Counted from the first letter of the stretch, positions 1 to 8,000 are shown. The stretch: DNA of 14,261 nucleotides from Candidatus Altimarinota bacterium (GCA_017984655.1 JAGNZB010000028.1:1-14261), one strand, 5' to 3'. Notes: generated by a model from the letters alone, not told the origin. Translations and numbers: made by a program.

Positions 1-809
1 GTGCTACTATTGTACACGCCAGCTCCTACTCGCCCAGAAGTATGACTTGCCCCAGTTAGTACATTGACACGAAAAGTAGCATCGGTGCCATTGTTTTTGA
101 GCAAGCTACCTGATCGGAACTCCACTAAGTTGCCCTCGGTATTCATTGCTGTTGCAGTGAAGTTACCTGAAAGAATTCTATCGAAACTAAATCCTTTGGG
201 AAAAGCTACTTTGAGTGTGATAGTGCTCAGGTCGTACTCACCGGTATTGTAGACGCTGAGCTTGTAGATAGCTGTGACATCCGTTTGGTCAATAGTGACT
301 TGAGGCGTGAGAATGCCTTGTTCTATTCGAATGCTGGGTGCGTTCTCAGGACTAGTATTGCCAGGATTCACTAGGCTGAAATTGATGGTGTAGTCACTTG
401 CCATGCCTGTTGCTGATGCCGTGGTGAAGATCTGATCAGCATGAATAGTCGCTTCATAGCTCACGCCTGTGCTGCTATAGGTAAAGTCTCTACTAGTGAA
501 GTAAAGCATATTGCCATAGATCTCAAGCTTGCTTGGCGGAATCAAGGCATTGGTGCTGGTATTGGTGACTTCGATGACATCTGCAATATCCCCGCGACTG
601 GTGATCGACTGGTCAAACATAAATGCCAGTGTCCTTGTGCCACTAGCACCACCATAGGGGAAGACGATTCGTTCATCATTCTGTGGACTACTGATGATTA
701 CTTGAGGAGCTGTCTCTCCCGCAGCAAGCAATGGTTGAAGATGAATACCAATGGTAAGTAGCATGCCAACGATACTGAAGAGCGTGAAAAAGGTCTTGGG
801 AAAACGCAT
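1..809 (-). CDS. Secreted Ig-like surface protein, C-terminus cut by window edge
   Basis: The minus strand is open from the ATG at 809 to the left edge, giving 269 complete codons with no stop. Residues 1-30 form a signal peptide: basic MRFPK start, a hydrophobic stretch, then PLLAA before GETAPQV. Residues 34-135 read like a bacterial Ig-like fold of the Big_5 type (SPQNDERI near the start, FMFDQSI, then LYFTSRDF and YEATIHADQIF). A second beta-rich domain follows, with IYKLSVYNTGEYDLSTITL and VAFPKGFSF, resembling DUF11 or CARDB-like extracellular repeats. The domain names are guesses from sequence texture; export is more certain. It is probably anchored or continued beyond the edge. It has its own extended -10 promoter just upstream and no Shine-Dalgarno; five C residues directly precede the ATG. 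The ferredoxin and mscS lie upstream on the same strand. Confidence 0.85.
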   Translation of the reverse strand, partial: MRFPKTFFTLFSIVGMLLTIGIHLQPLLAAGETAPQVIISSPQNDERIVFPYGGASGTRTLAFMFDQSITSRGDIADVIEVTNTSTNALIPPSKLEIYGNMLYFTSRDFTYSSTGVSYEATIHADQIFTTASATGMASDYTINFSLVNPGNTSPENAPSIRIEQGILTPQVTIDQTDVTAIYKLSVYNTGEYDLSTITLKVAFPKGFSFDRILSGNFTATAMNTEGNLVEFRSGSLLKNNGTDATFRVNVLTGASHTSGRVGAGVYNSS

Positions 810-830
810 GGGGGACAATTAATCAACACA

Positions 831-839
831 ACTATAACA
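831..839 (-). promoter_or_regulatory. Extended -10 promoter for the 809 surface protein gene
   Basis: Read on the minus strand this is TGTTATAGT, a TGn extended -10 with five of six matches to TATAAT. The predicted start of transcription is near 824, leaving a leader of about 15 nt. A weak -35 (TTAATC, 16-nt spacing) lies upstream. The motif resembles those at 3249-3257 and 10217-10225. Confidence 0.5.
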
Positions 840-914
840 TAGCTAGTAGTGAGATTAATCTTCGATACCAAAAATCATTTTCTTACTTCGTCAGATGATG
901 GCAAGATCTGTTTT

Positions 915-1265
915 CTAAGGGAATACCTGTTCGCCAGTGGCGGCGTCTTTGATAATAATCGCTTGAGTAGGGCAGCTCCTTGCCGCCATCAAAACAGTCT
1001 CGTCATCACTGACTAGTGGTGATTGGTCTGTAGGTACAGGCTGCATGACTGCGATGCTTTCATCGTCTAGCGCAAATACATCAGGAGCAAACGCAACGCA
1101 GTTGCCAATACTGATACATTTGGCACGATCAATGGTGACGATGTACTTGCCTCGTTTGCCTTGAGTTCTACTTTCTATAGTAGGGTCGGTAGTAGGTTCA
1201 GAGCTTGATGAAGTCGGATTAGTTCCGTTTGTTACAGGATCAGATCCTGATGTGGTGTTGGTCAT
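915..1265 (-). CDS. Ferredoxin, three-cysteine type (predicted 3Fe-4S)
   Basis: A 116-residue protein. Residues 1-39 are a low-complexity S/T/P/N-rich tail, and residues 40-107 form a small ferredoxin domain. The cluster ligands seen are Cys50 and Cys56 in CISIGNC, and Cys98 in SCPTQAI. The flanking text (YIVTIDRAKC, CVAFAPDVFALDDE) is typical of the single-cluster ferredoxins that serve cytochrome P450s and similar oxidoreductases. The usual second cysteine of CxxCxxC is Ile53, so a [3Fe-4S] cluster is expected. It would act as a soluble one-electron carrier in the cytoplasm; no signal peptide is visible. The redox partner is not in the window. The gene begins about 11 nt after the mscS stop and is probably cotranscribed with it. 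Start chosen: the only suitable ATG, which keeps the polar tail. Confidence 0.88.
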   Translation of the reverse strand: MTNTTSGSDPVTNGTNPTSSSSEPTTDPTIESRTQGKRGKYIVTIDRAKCISIGNCVAFAPDVFALDDESIAVMQPVPTDQSPLVSDDETVLMAARSCPTQAIIIKDAATGEQVFP

Positions 1266-1276
1266 ACGATAGAGAC

Positions 1277-2272
1277 TTATCCTTGAGCATTAAAATTGTC
1301 TTCTTCCCCGGGAAGAATGGGCTCGAGGTGCATAGAACTTTCTACTATATCGTCCGTGGCTTGTCGAGGAATAATCATTTCGGGGCTAGCTTGGCGTTGT
1401 TTTGGTTGTGCTTCTGCTACTTTATACATGTCCTCTGAATCATGCTGATTCATATTGAGCGTCATCACTGGGTAAGAAACTCCAATGTCATTTGCATTGA
1501 GTGTTTCCAAAATCTGTTGTTTCATTTGAGTGCTCAGTTTGATCCAGTTTGCCTGGCTGCGGTCTACCCAAAAGTGAGCGACAAGATCGATGTTGCTATC
1601 ACCATAACCTTTGATAGTAATGTAGGGGGCTGGTTGTTGCATGATCTTAGTATTTTCTTTCATCAGCTGTGTGACCAAACTAGTCGCTTTTTGTAAGTCT
1701 GTGTCATATGAGACATAAAAATCAATGTTGACACGGCGTTCTGGGAATGAAGAATAGTTGATCACCGCGCTTGATATCATGGTGGAGTTTGGGATGATTA
1801 CCCGCTGACCATCAAAGACACGAAGAAATGTGGCTCGGGCAGCAATCTCTTCTACTTTGCCCACAAAGTTGCCAGCCTTGATCACGTCACCGACATTGAA
1901 TGGTTTCTGTACCAGGATCAGTACTCCTGAGAAGTAGTTTTCTAGAATATCCTTCATTGCAAATCCCAATCCAAAACCCATCGCAGCTACAATAAAACTG
2001 ATATCAATCTCGAGGATCTTGAGTGCTACCGTCAAACCAAGAATGATTGTCCCGATGTAGGCTGTCTTGCCGACGATGTTCATTGCGCCCTCGTTGCTTC
2101 CTGACTTCAAGATAGAGCGCTGGGCCCATGCCTTGACTACCTTGGCCAAAAGAAAAGCGACGGCAAAGACCAGGATAGCGAGGAAGAGCGCTGGTAACTT
2201 GTTGATTACAGTATTGACGAAGCCGACGACGTTGTCGGATGTTTGTGATGATACGTCATTGACTGATGCCAT
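1277..2272 (-). CDS. MscS-family small-conductance mechanosensitive channel
   Basis: A 331-residue membrane channel that would open under membrane tension to release solutes during hypo-osmotic shock. Three membrane segments are visible: residues 26-46, 66-86 and about 91-116. The third carries the Gly/Ala pore-helix pattern (AAMGFGLGFAMKDILENYFSG), followed by the family signature ILVQKPFNVGDVI (119-131). The cytoplasmic beta domain has the diagnostic VIIPNS at 158-163, then an alpha/beta region to about 280. A polar, partly acidic tail of about 45 residues extends beyond the usual MscS length of about 286 and looks disordered. The start is ATG 2272; nine C residues on the coding strand lie just upstream and there is no Shine-Dalgarno. 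The ferredoxin gene follows closely. Family assignment is firm; the signals that gate this channel are unknown. Confidence 0.95.
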   Translation of the reverse strand: MASVNDVSSQTSDNVVGFVNTVINKLPALFLAILVFAVAFLLAKVVKAWAQRSILKSGSNEGAMNIVGKTAYIGTIILGLTVALKILEIDISFIVAAMGFGLGFAMKDILENYFSGVLILVQKPFNVGDVIKAGNFVGKVEEIAARATFLRVFDGQRVIIPNSTMISSAVINYSSFPERRVNIDFYVSYDTDLQKATSLVTQLMKENTKIMQQPAPYITIKGYGDSNIDLVAHFWVDRSQANWIKLSTQMKQQILETLNANDIGVSYPVMTLNMNQHDSEDMYKVAEAQPKQRQASPEMIIPRQATDDIVESSMHLEPILPGEEDNFNAQG

Positions 2273-2274
2273 AA

Positions 2275-2283
2275 GGGGGGGGG
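2275..2283 (-). repeat. Homopolymer run of nine G (nine C on the coding strand) before mscS start
   Basis: The run sits 2 nt upstream of the mscS ATG, so the transcript would read a C-tract, then TT, then ATG. A six-C version of the same arrangement precedes the PKD gene at 5052, and a five-C run touches the ATG at 809. Such runs are prone to length change by slippage, but no evidence of variation is available here. Confidence 0.7.
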
Positions 2284-2326
2284 CTTAAGGTAGTTCTTGG
2301 GATAAAGTGAAATAGAATTTCTCCTT

Positions 2327-2356
2327 ATTTTATCACTATTACTCTCCAAAAAGCAA
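2327..2356 (-). promoter_or_regulatory. Possible promoter for mscS-ferredoxin
   Basis: On the minus strand TTGCTT (2351-2356) and TAAAAT (2327-2332) are separated by 18 nt. A start near 2320 would give a leader of about 48 nt containing the C-tract. The -35 half overlaps the left arm of the inverted repeat at 2352-2358, so a repressor could act there. Matches are moderate and the call is tentative. Confidence 0.3.
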
Positions 2357-2382
2357 AGGTAAGGATTCATGTCTGCTTTGCT
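2352..2382. repeat. Short inverted repeat in the divergent region
   Basis: AGCAAAG at 2352-2358 is mirrored by CTTTGCT at 2376-2382 with a 17-nt spacer. It could be an operator for either flanking gene or chance; seven base pairs in A+T-rich DNA is weak evidence. Confidence 0.3.
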
Positions 2383-2416
2383 AAGCTTCAAGAATTAGTG
2401 ATCTTCACTCATCTAT

Positions 2417-3256
2417 ATGTTGTATTTGCGATACTTAGTCTTGATAGTGGTTGTGTGCTTGCACTTAGCTGGGGTGTTATTCGTGATGTACCTTCATCAA
2501 TCACGGCCAGCTTCGACATCATTCTCTGTTTTGTCGGTTGGACAGGGGGATGCTGTGTTGATCAAGACTGCTAGTGGGCAGAACATTTTGATCGATACTG
2601 GTCCTGATGCACAAGTATTGTCTGCCCTGGATGAGATGATGACATTATCAGAGCGTTCTATTGATTTGATTTTTCTTACCCATCCCCACGCTGACCATAT
2701 TGGTGGCTTCCTCGATGTGATTCGACGTTATCAAGTCGGTGGTGTGGTGATGAGCAATGTTAGATATTCAAGTGTGGTGTACGAACAAATGCTGCGGGTG
2801 ATTCAGCAAGAGCACCTCAGGCTCTGGTGGGCTGAGGCCAGTGTAGATTGGCAATTGAGCAAAGATATGTCCCTGGATATTCTCTATCCTTTTTCGTTAT
2901 TTGAGCAGGAAAGACAATTCAAAAACGTGAACAATGCTTCAGTGGTGATGATGCTCAAGACACCACATTGGCGTTGTTTGCTTACGGGAGATATGGAGGC
3001 CCCCCTTGAACAAATCTTGGGAGATTATTATGGTGTGCGCCTGCAGGCTGATTGTCTCAAGGCTGCTCATCATGGTAGCAAGACGAGTTCTTTTCCGGGT
3101 TTTCTTGGTCTGGTCAGGCCCTCAGAAATCTTTATCAGTGTCGGTCGGCGTAACCGTTTTCACCATCCAGCTGAAGTGACAGTGAACAATCTGCAACACT
3201 GGGGAGTAGTAAAACGAACTGATGAGGTTGGTACAATTACCAAAAAGCTGTTATAA
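2417..3256 (+). CDS. ComEC-type metallo-beta-lactamase domain protein, membrane anchored
   Basis: A 279-residue protein with one N-terminal membrane segment (residues 5-26), followed by an extracytoplasmic metallo-beta-lactamase fold like the C-terminal domain of the competence protein ComEC. Visible motifs: VLSVGQGDAVLIK (38-50), ILIDTG (57-62), the metal-binding THPHADHIGG with His89, His91, Asp93 and His94, NNASVVMML (172-180), LLTGDMEAP with Asp192, and KAAHHGSKTS with His218/His219. All catalytic positions appear intact, so a hydrolase, plausibly a nuclease or phosphodiesterase, is expected. The ComEC channel (Competence) domain is absent here; it may be a separate gene elsewhere. In ComEC this domain is thought to degrade the non-transported DNA strand. 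The gene directly precedes the pilin-like operon, whose promoter overlaps its last codons. Confidence 0.9.
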   Translation: MLYLRYLVLIVVVCLHLAGVLFVMYLHQSRPASTSFSVLSVGQGDAVLIKTASGQNILIDTGPDAQVLSALDEMMTLSERSIDLIFLTHPHADHIGGFLDVIRRYQVGGVVMSNVRYSSVVYEQMLRVIQQEHLRLWWAEASVDWQLSKDMSLDILYPFSLFEQERQFKNVNNASVVMMLKTPHWRCLLTGDMEAPLEQILGDYYGVRLQADCLKAAHHGSKTSSFPGFLGLVRPSEIFISVGRRNRFHHPAEVTVNNLQHWGVVKRTDEVGTITKKLL

Positions 3257-3257
3257 T
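3228..3257 (+). promoter_or_regulatory. Promoter of the pilin-like operon
   Basis: TTGGTA (3228-3233) and a perfect TATAAT (3252-3257) are separated by 18 nt, and TGT directly before the -10 makes it an extended -10. It overlaps the last codons and stop of the ComEC-like gene. Transcription should start near 3264, giving a T- and C-rich leader of about 28 nt before the ATG at 3292. This is the strongest promoter match in the window. Confidence 0.65.
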
Positions 3258-3291
3258 AGTACGAAGTCTTTTCATTTTTCTTGCTAAATCA

Positions 3292-3621
3292 ATGATAAAT
3301 TCACTGCTGACACATGTTGTTTATGGCGTTGCAACCACGCTGACGCCGAATCAAGGAGATTATATTCTCGATGATCCGCATCTTTCAGATATTGCACCAC
3401 TGCTGACCTATATTATTGACTTTATGCTTGGTCTCTCTGGCGGAATCGCGATATTTTTTGTATTTTTGGGCGCCAGTCAATATATCTGGGGATTTGATGT
3501 CGATACAAAGCAAAAAGGGAAGACCAAAATATTTGGGGCATTGGCTGGTTTGGTTGTTGTGACCCTTTCTTTCTTGATTGTTCGTATTGTGACTGATCAA
3601 TTACCTCGTCTCGCTAGTTAA
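3292..3621 (+). CDS. Type IV secretion pilin-like protein (first gene of operon)
   Basis: A 109-residue protein with the VirB2/TrbC-like two-helix layout: membrane segments at about 38-60 and 80-101, joined by a basic loop containing Lys73, Lys75, Lys77 and Lys79. The segment GALAGLVVV matches the second helix of the paralogues downstream. It is the most divergent of the family here: the loop reads GFDVDTKQKGKTK instead of TAxGDxGxxxKAK, and it lacks both a clear cleavable signal peptide and the glycine-rich C-terminus. By analogy with VirB2, both ends should face outward with the loop in the cytoplasm. It may be a minor subunit or an assembly component. It leads the operon, 35 nt after the upstream stop and 9 nt before the next gene, with a pyrimidine-rich leader and no Shine-Dalgarno. 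Confidence 0.8.
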   Translation: MINSLLTHVVYGVATTLTPNQGDYILDDPHLSDIAPLLTYIIDFMLGLSGGIAIFFVFLGASQYIWGFDVDTKQKGKTKIFGALAGLVVVTLSFLIVRIVTDQLPRLAS

Positions 3622-3630
3622 CCCCACATT

Positions 3631-4245
3631 ATGGCTCACTTTCTCAATTGGCTCATTCCTCAAGTATATGCGATCCCGCTTCCTTCTGATGTGGCTGGTG
3701 TGCCGCAGCTGACTAATACGCAGGATTTCTTTATGTTGATTATTGGTATCTTACAAGGTCTCGCAGGTTCAGTGGCGGCGATTTATATTGTCATCGCTGG
3801 CTATTTCTATATCACGGCACGTGGTGAAGACGGTGCGATCAAAAAAGCGAAGGATGCCGTACTCTATGCGGTGATCGGTATGATGGTGGTGACTCTTGCT
3901 CGAGCGATCGGTACGATCTTCAATCCTGCGACTGGTATCGATATCGGTGGGGCAAATATCTTGATTATCAGTATTACCAATGTGCTTTTGTCACTGATTG
4001 GTTCTGTGGCCGTGGCGTATCTTGTCTATGGTGGCTACATGTATATGACTGCTCGTGGTGACTCTGGGCAGATTACCAAAGCAACCAAGGCGATTTGGGG
4101 ATCAATTACTGGTATTATTGTCGCGTTGTTTGCCTATTCAATTGTCAGTATTGCACTGACAGGTGGACAGACAGGTAGCACGAGTACACCCATATCTGCT
4201 GGTAATACACCATCAATCAATGTCGGCGTCGGTGTCGGTTTCTAA
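3631..4245 (+). CDS. Pilin-like protein with two tandem helix-loop-helix units
   Basis: A 204-residue protein holding two copies of the pilin hairpin. Copy 1 spans about 33-97 and copy 2 about 111-176, at a constant offset of 78 residues: GS at 46-47 matches GS at 124-125, Y60 matches Y138, and TARG at 62-65 matches TARG at 140-143. Each copy has two membrane helices and a loop of the type ARGxxGxxxKAxK. The N-terminus is short and weakly hydrophobic, with VYA before IPLP as a possible cleavage site. The C-terminus is an S/T-rich tail ending INVGVGVGF. Four membrane helices would place both loops in the cytoplasm. The tandem form is unusual, since VirB2-type pilins carry one hairpin; it could be a fusion of two subunits or a structural adaptor. 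It starts 9 nt after the preceding gene. Confidence 0.85.
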   Translation: MAHFLNWLIPQVYAIPLPSDVAGVPQLTNTQDFFMLIIGILQGLAGSVAAIYIVIAGYFYITARGEDGAIKKAKDAVLYAVIGMMVVTLARAIGTIFNPATGIDIGGANILIISITNVLLSLIGSVAVAYLVYGGYMYMTARGDSGQITKATKAIWGSITGIIVALFAYSIVSIALTGGQTGSTSTPISAGNTPSINVGVGVGF

Positions 4246-4275
4246 TCAACCTTACTTCAACTTTACTTTTACTTT

Positions 4276-4959
4276 ATGTCACGGAAGCTCCTGATCAAAT
4301 TTCTTTCGCTCACCACAGCGCTGACTTTGTTGCTATCACCGCTGGCTCTGCCACGTGTGGCGCATGCTGATGCTTTGAACAGTGTTGTCAGTGGTATCGG
4401 TGGTGCTTTTGCTGGTGCCGGTGCCGGTGCTGGTATTGGTGGGGCTGTTGGTGGCTTGATCGGTGGTCGTAGCGGCACATCCCTTGGTGCTGCAATAGGT
4501 GCTATTGCGGGTGGTATCGCTGGTGGTATTGCAGGAGCTACAGGCAACCTCAATGGTCTCAATGGTTTAGGTTTTGGACAGTTTAGTAATTATGGTATTC
4601 ATGTTCCTCAAGGGACAGTACTCCAGGCCAACACTCCACAGCTTGAGCCACTGATCGTTCAGATCATCAACTTCTTCCTGGGCTTTGTTGGTGTGCTTGC
4701 GTTCTTGATGCTCGTGTATGGAGGCTTTCGTTATTTGTCATCAGCTGGTGAAGCTGAGGCTGCCAAGAAAGGAAAGCAAACTATCAGCTACGCCGTTATT
4801 GGTGTAGTCATTATTGCATTATCATATGCAGCCGTGAATACATTGATCACTGGTATTGGTCCTCAAGTGAGTCCCAATGCTACCGGTCTCAATGTGGTGA
4901 ATAATTTCCCAGCACCTGGCGTATCACGTGTAGGACTAGGCTTTAGTTTCCGTCTCTAG
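4276..4959 (+). CDS. Pilin-like protein with glycine-zipper domain
   Basis: A 227-residue exported protein. Residues 1-31 are a signal peptide (SRKLLIK start, cleavage after AHA). Residues 36-90 are almost entirely Gly, Ala and Ile in GxxxG-style repeats (for example GGIAGGIAGATG), the pattern of a glycine-zipper membrane or oligomerisation segment. The pilin hairpin follows, with helices at about 128-151 and 170-191 and the loop SSAGEAEAAKKGKQ between them. The tail ends RVGLGFSFRL. The glycine zipper suggests tight helix packing or pore-like assembly; this is inference. The gene lies 30 nt after its neighbour with a leader rich in CTTTA and no Shine-Dalgarno. After its stop there is a 92-nt gap before the PKD gene, the largest inside the run. 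Confidence 0.85.
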   Translation: MSRKLLIKFLSLTTALTLLLSPLALPRVAHADALNSVVSGIGGAFAGAGAGAGIGGAVGGLIGGRSGTSLGAAIGAIAGGIAGGIAGATGNLNGLNGLGFGQFSNYGIHVPQGTVLQANTPQLEPLIVQIINFFLGFVGVLAFLMLVYGGFRYLSSAGEAEAAKKGKQTISYAVIGVVIIALSYAAVNTLITGIGPQVSPNATGLNVVNNFPAPGVSRVGLGFSFRL

Positions 4960-5051
4960 TCCAGAACCCGTTGTGGTCATCTCTCATGGAGATCGCTATG
5001 CTGCAATTTGAATCAAACTAAGGATTGTTTTCCTTTTTCATTTCCCCCCTT
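4960..5051 (+). other. 92-nt gap within the operon, with weak hairpin and pyrimidine leader
   Basis: ATCTC (4979-4983) and GAGAT (4989-4993) could form a 5-bp stem with a 5-nt loop. There is no T-run after it, so it does not look like a terminator. The last 27 nt are almost pure T and C, ending in six C and TT directly before the ATG at 5052. No good promoter was found: TTGTGG (4971-4976) and TATGCT (4997-5002) are 20 nt apart. Confidence 0.4.
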
Positions 5052-8000
5052 ATGAAGCTGAAACTTGTCGCTAGTATCATCCTGATTAGTACTATCCTTG
5101 CTCCATTTACAGCTCTTGCTGCTGTGGATATTACTGCCACTACAGCTCCTGGTAGTCAGATCAGTAGTTCTCCAGCGACGGTGCAGCCAACTAGCGTCCC
5201 CACAAACAATCTCACTGCGAGCCAGCAGCTCACCTATGTCCGTAGTAATATGGACACCCAGTCACAGTGGTTTCTTTATATTTCCAGCTATCTCAAAGAA
5301 GTGTCAGATTTTATTTTGAATGTCCAACCAGAGAAAACGGACATTTCTGGCACCATCGCTGCCTATAGTGCCGCTCTCCAGAAAGTTGGTGAAGATATGA
5401 AAGCAAGACAACAAGTGATCCCGCTAGAACAGGCGATTATGCTCAGTGGTTTTGGTCTCAATATTTTGGCTGATTCTTTGGTGTTGGCGGCGACAGCGCT
5501 CAATGATGTGAAGGGCTCTGATGAGTTCTTCTTTCCTAGTATGTCATTGATCGGTGAGAGTCTCAAAGGTGTGAGTAATAACATCATGGCGATTGGATAC
5601 CTCGCCTCAACCAATAATGGTAATATTGATGTTCCTGAGTATCAGAAGCAAATGGATGCGGCGGTGTTCTTGTACGAATCACTGCAGATTTTGTTTACTA
5701 GTCGTGAGCGTACAAGCGAAGTTCGAGCTGATTTGAAAAATAATCTTGCCTCCAAAGCGACTAATTCTACCTTCCAAGTCATCAACTTTGATGCTTCTGG
5801 TTCCCAAGATCCGATTGGTACGATTCCCAATCCTAGTGGTTTCTTCTGGGACTTTGGTGATGGTTATTTTGGCCAAGGTTCTTATATTTCGCACACCTAT
5901 CAGAAAGCGGGTACTTATTTGGTCAAATTAATGGTTCGTGGTCCGTCAGGTTTTTCAGCGACTACAGCAGAAGTCAAAATCACGCCGGTATTTCCTGTGG
6001 CGGTAGTAGTGACTGACAAGGATTCTTTGTTGGGCCCAGTGCCTGATGAAACCACACTCACAGCATCTGAGCCAATTACCATTTCAGGATTGTCGTCTTA
6101 TGATCCAGCCAATAGTGGCAAATTGAAATTGACTTGGGATTTTGGCGACGGTAAGCAGGACAATGGTGAGGATAATGCGATTGTGACTCATGCTTACGAT
6201 GTGCCCGGTTCTTATGATCTTGTGCTGCGGGTCGAGAGTGGTGGACTCGCTGGTGTTGCCAAAAAGAAAATCAAAGTATTGTCATCACCTCCAAGTATCA
6301 AGATGCAGGTGCGCACTGCTACCCAGCCAACTTGGTCTCGTGCTGAAAAGACCTTCTTTAGTCAAAATATCTTTGGAGCGACTGATCTTGATTTTACCGC
6401 TCAAGAAAGTATTGGAGCATTGGTTCCTGGGTTCAATGCTCGCACTAAAATTGTCTCTGCAGAATGGGACTTTGGTGATGCTACCGAAATCATTACGCAG
6501 GATCAGAATGCGCTCAATGCTCGACAAACAGTCACTCATACCTACCAAAAAGCTGGTACTTATACTGTCACTTTGAGGATGGTCGACGAAGCACAGAACA
6601 TCGGACAGGTGACGAAGACTTTGTTGCTCAATGATACCAATCAACCATCTGCTGATTTTGATTTCCAATACGATGTTGGTACTAGTGCGATCACTACCGC
6701 TACTAGACTATCCTTTGATGCTAGTGGTTCTTCCGCTGCCCAGGGCGTGATTAGTCGCTATGACTGGAAGATCACTTCTGCAGCCAATGAGGTAATATTT
6801 AGCTCACAACAAAAACAATTTCCTTATTCATTTCCAAAGCCTGGTCGCTATGATGTGTCTCTTCAGGTCAGTACCAATCTCGGTAGTGTCAGTGGTCGTG
6901 TGAGTCAGCAGTTTGTGGTCAGCTCAAGCGCACCTTTAGCTACATTTGATTTTAGCTTCGATCCTTATATTCCCAATAAAGTAGTTTTTGATGCCAGTAG
7001 CTCATCTGATCCAGATAGCAATGATACTTTGTCATACAGCTGGGACTTCAATAGCGATGGCAAATATGACCTCAGTGGCAATCGTGAACCAAAATTGACG
7101 AAAGTGCTTGATACTGTGGGTGCAAACACGGTAACTCTTCAGGTTACTGATGCTTCTGGCCTTACCGCCACTGCGCAGAAGGTAGTAACCATCGGCTCAT
7201 TGTTGGTGTCTTCGATGAAGGTAAAGGAAAACACCCCAGCACTTGGGATTGCGCCATTTACGATCATGTTTGAGGGAAACGGCTTTCGTAGTTTGGCGAC
7301 ACGGACTGATACCAACTCGATCACTCGTTTTGTTTGGGATTTTGGCGATGGATCTCCAGTAGTAGAAAGTACTACCATCAACCAAGGTGTGCAGCTCCAA
7401 AGTCATGTGTATCAAAACCCAGGCCGCTACCTGGCTACACTCAAGGTGTTTAGCCAAGAAGGTGAGGAGGCCCTATCAGCTTATCCTGTATATGTAGGAG
7501 ATGGTGGCAATCCGATTGCTTCTGTATTCTATACACCCAGCTTTCCACTAACTGGTAGCTTGCTCACTAGTTTTACCTTTGATGGTTCTAGCTCAGTAAA
7601 TACCTTGGGGAAGGCGAATCAAAATCTAGATTATTCATGGGATTTTGGTGATACATCAGCTTTGGCGAATGGGGCTATCGTTACACATTCTTATACCAAG
7701 CCTGGAACCTATACCGTGACTTTGACAGTGACAGATACAGTGGCTGGTCGAATCAATCGTACGCAGGTGCAAGCTGTGGTCAAAGACTTACCAGCTCAGG
7801 CTCGCTTTGTTTCTAGTCCTATCTCTGGTCGTGCTCCATTGACTGTCCAATTTGATGCTAGCACTTCAGTGGATGTCGATGGTACGATTACGGAATACAG
7901 TTTTGATTTTGGTGATAGTACTACGGTGGTATTGAGATCGCCCAAAACTACTCATATTTACAAACAAGCTGGAACCTATAAAGTGAAATTGCATATTCGC

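Larger units (their letters stand above)
2273..2416. other. Divergent intergenic region between mscS and the ComEC-like gene
   Basis: These 144 nt separate genes transcribed outward in both directions. They contain the nine-G run at 2275-2283, a possible mscS promoter, and a 7-bp inverted repeat at 2352-2358 and 2376-2382. No open reading frame here is convincing. No clear promoter was found for the plus-strand gene at 2417. Confidence 0.6.

Noticed and set aside
441..761. Plus-strand open frame of 106 codons inside the left surface protein gene
   Set aside because: The opposite strand carries a signal peptide and continuous Ig-like sequence across the same bases; the plus frame looks random.
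843..914. Terminator after the ferredoxin gene
   Set aside because: Only a 5-bp ATCAT/ATGAT pairing with a 16-nt loop before a short T-run was found; too weak to call.
4269..4562. Minus-strand open frame rich in Pro and Ala
   Set aside because: It is the mirror of the Gly/Ala-rich glycine-zipper codons (GGT, GCT) of the plus-strand gene and has no other support.
4971..5002. Promoter before the large PKD gene
   Set aside because: TTGTGG and TATGCT are 20 nt apart and there is no extended -10, so the match is too poor.
5025..5051. TTG start for the large PKD protein
   Set aside because: It would put FSFFISPL before an already complete signal peptide and would translate the pyrimidine leader that resembles those of other genes.
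6190..6668. Overlapping frames on both strands within the large PKD gene
   Set aside because: They lie inside a long PKD coding region with intact motifs and have no domain sense.
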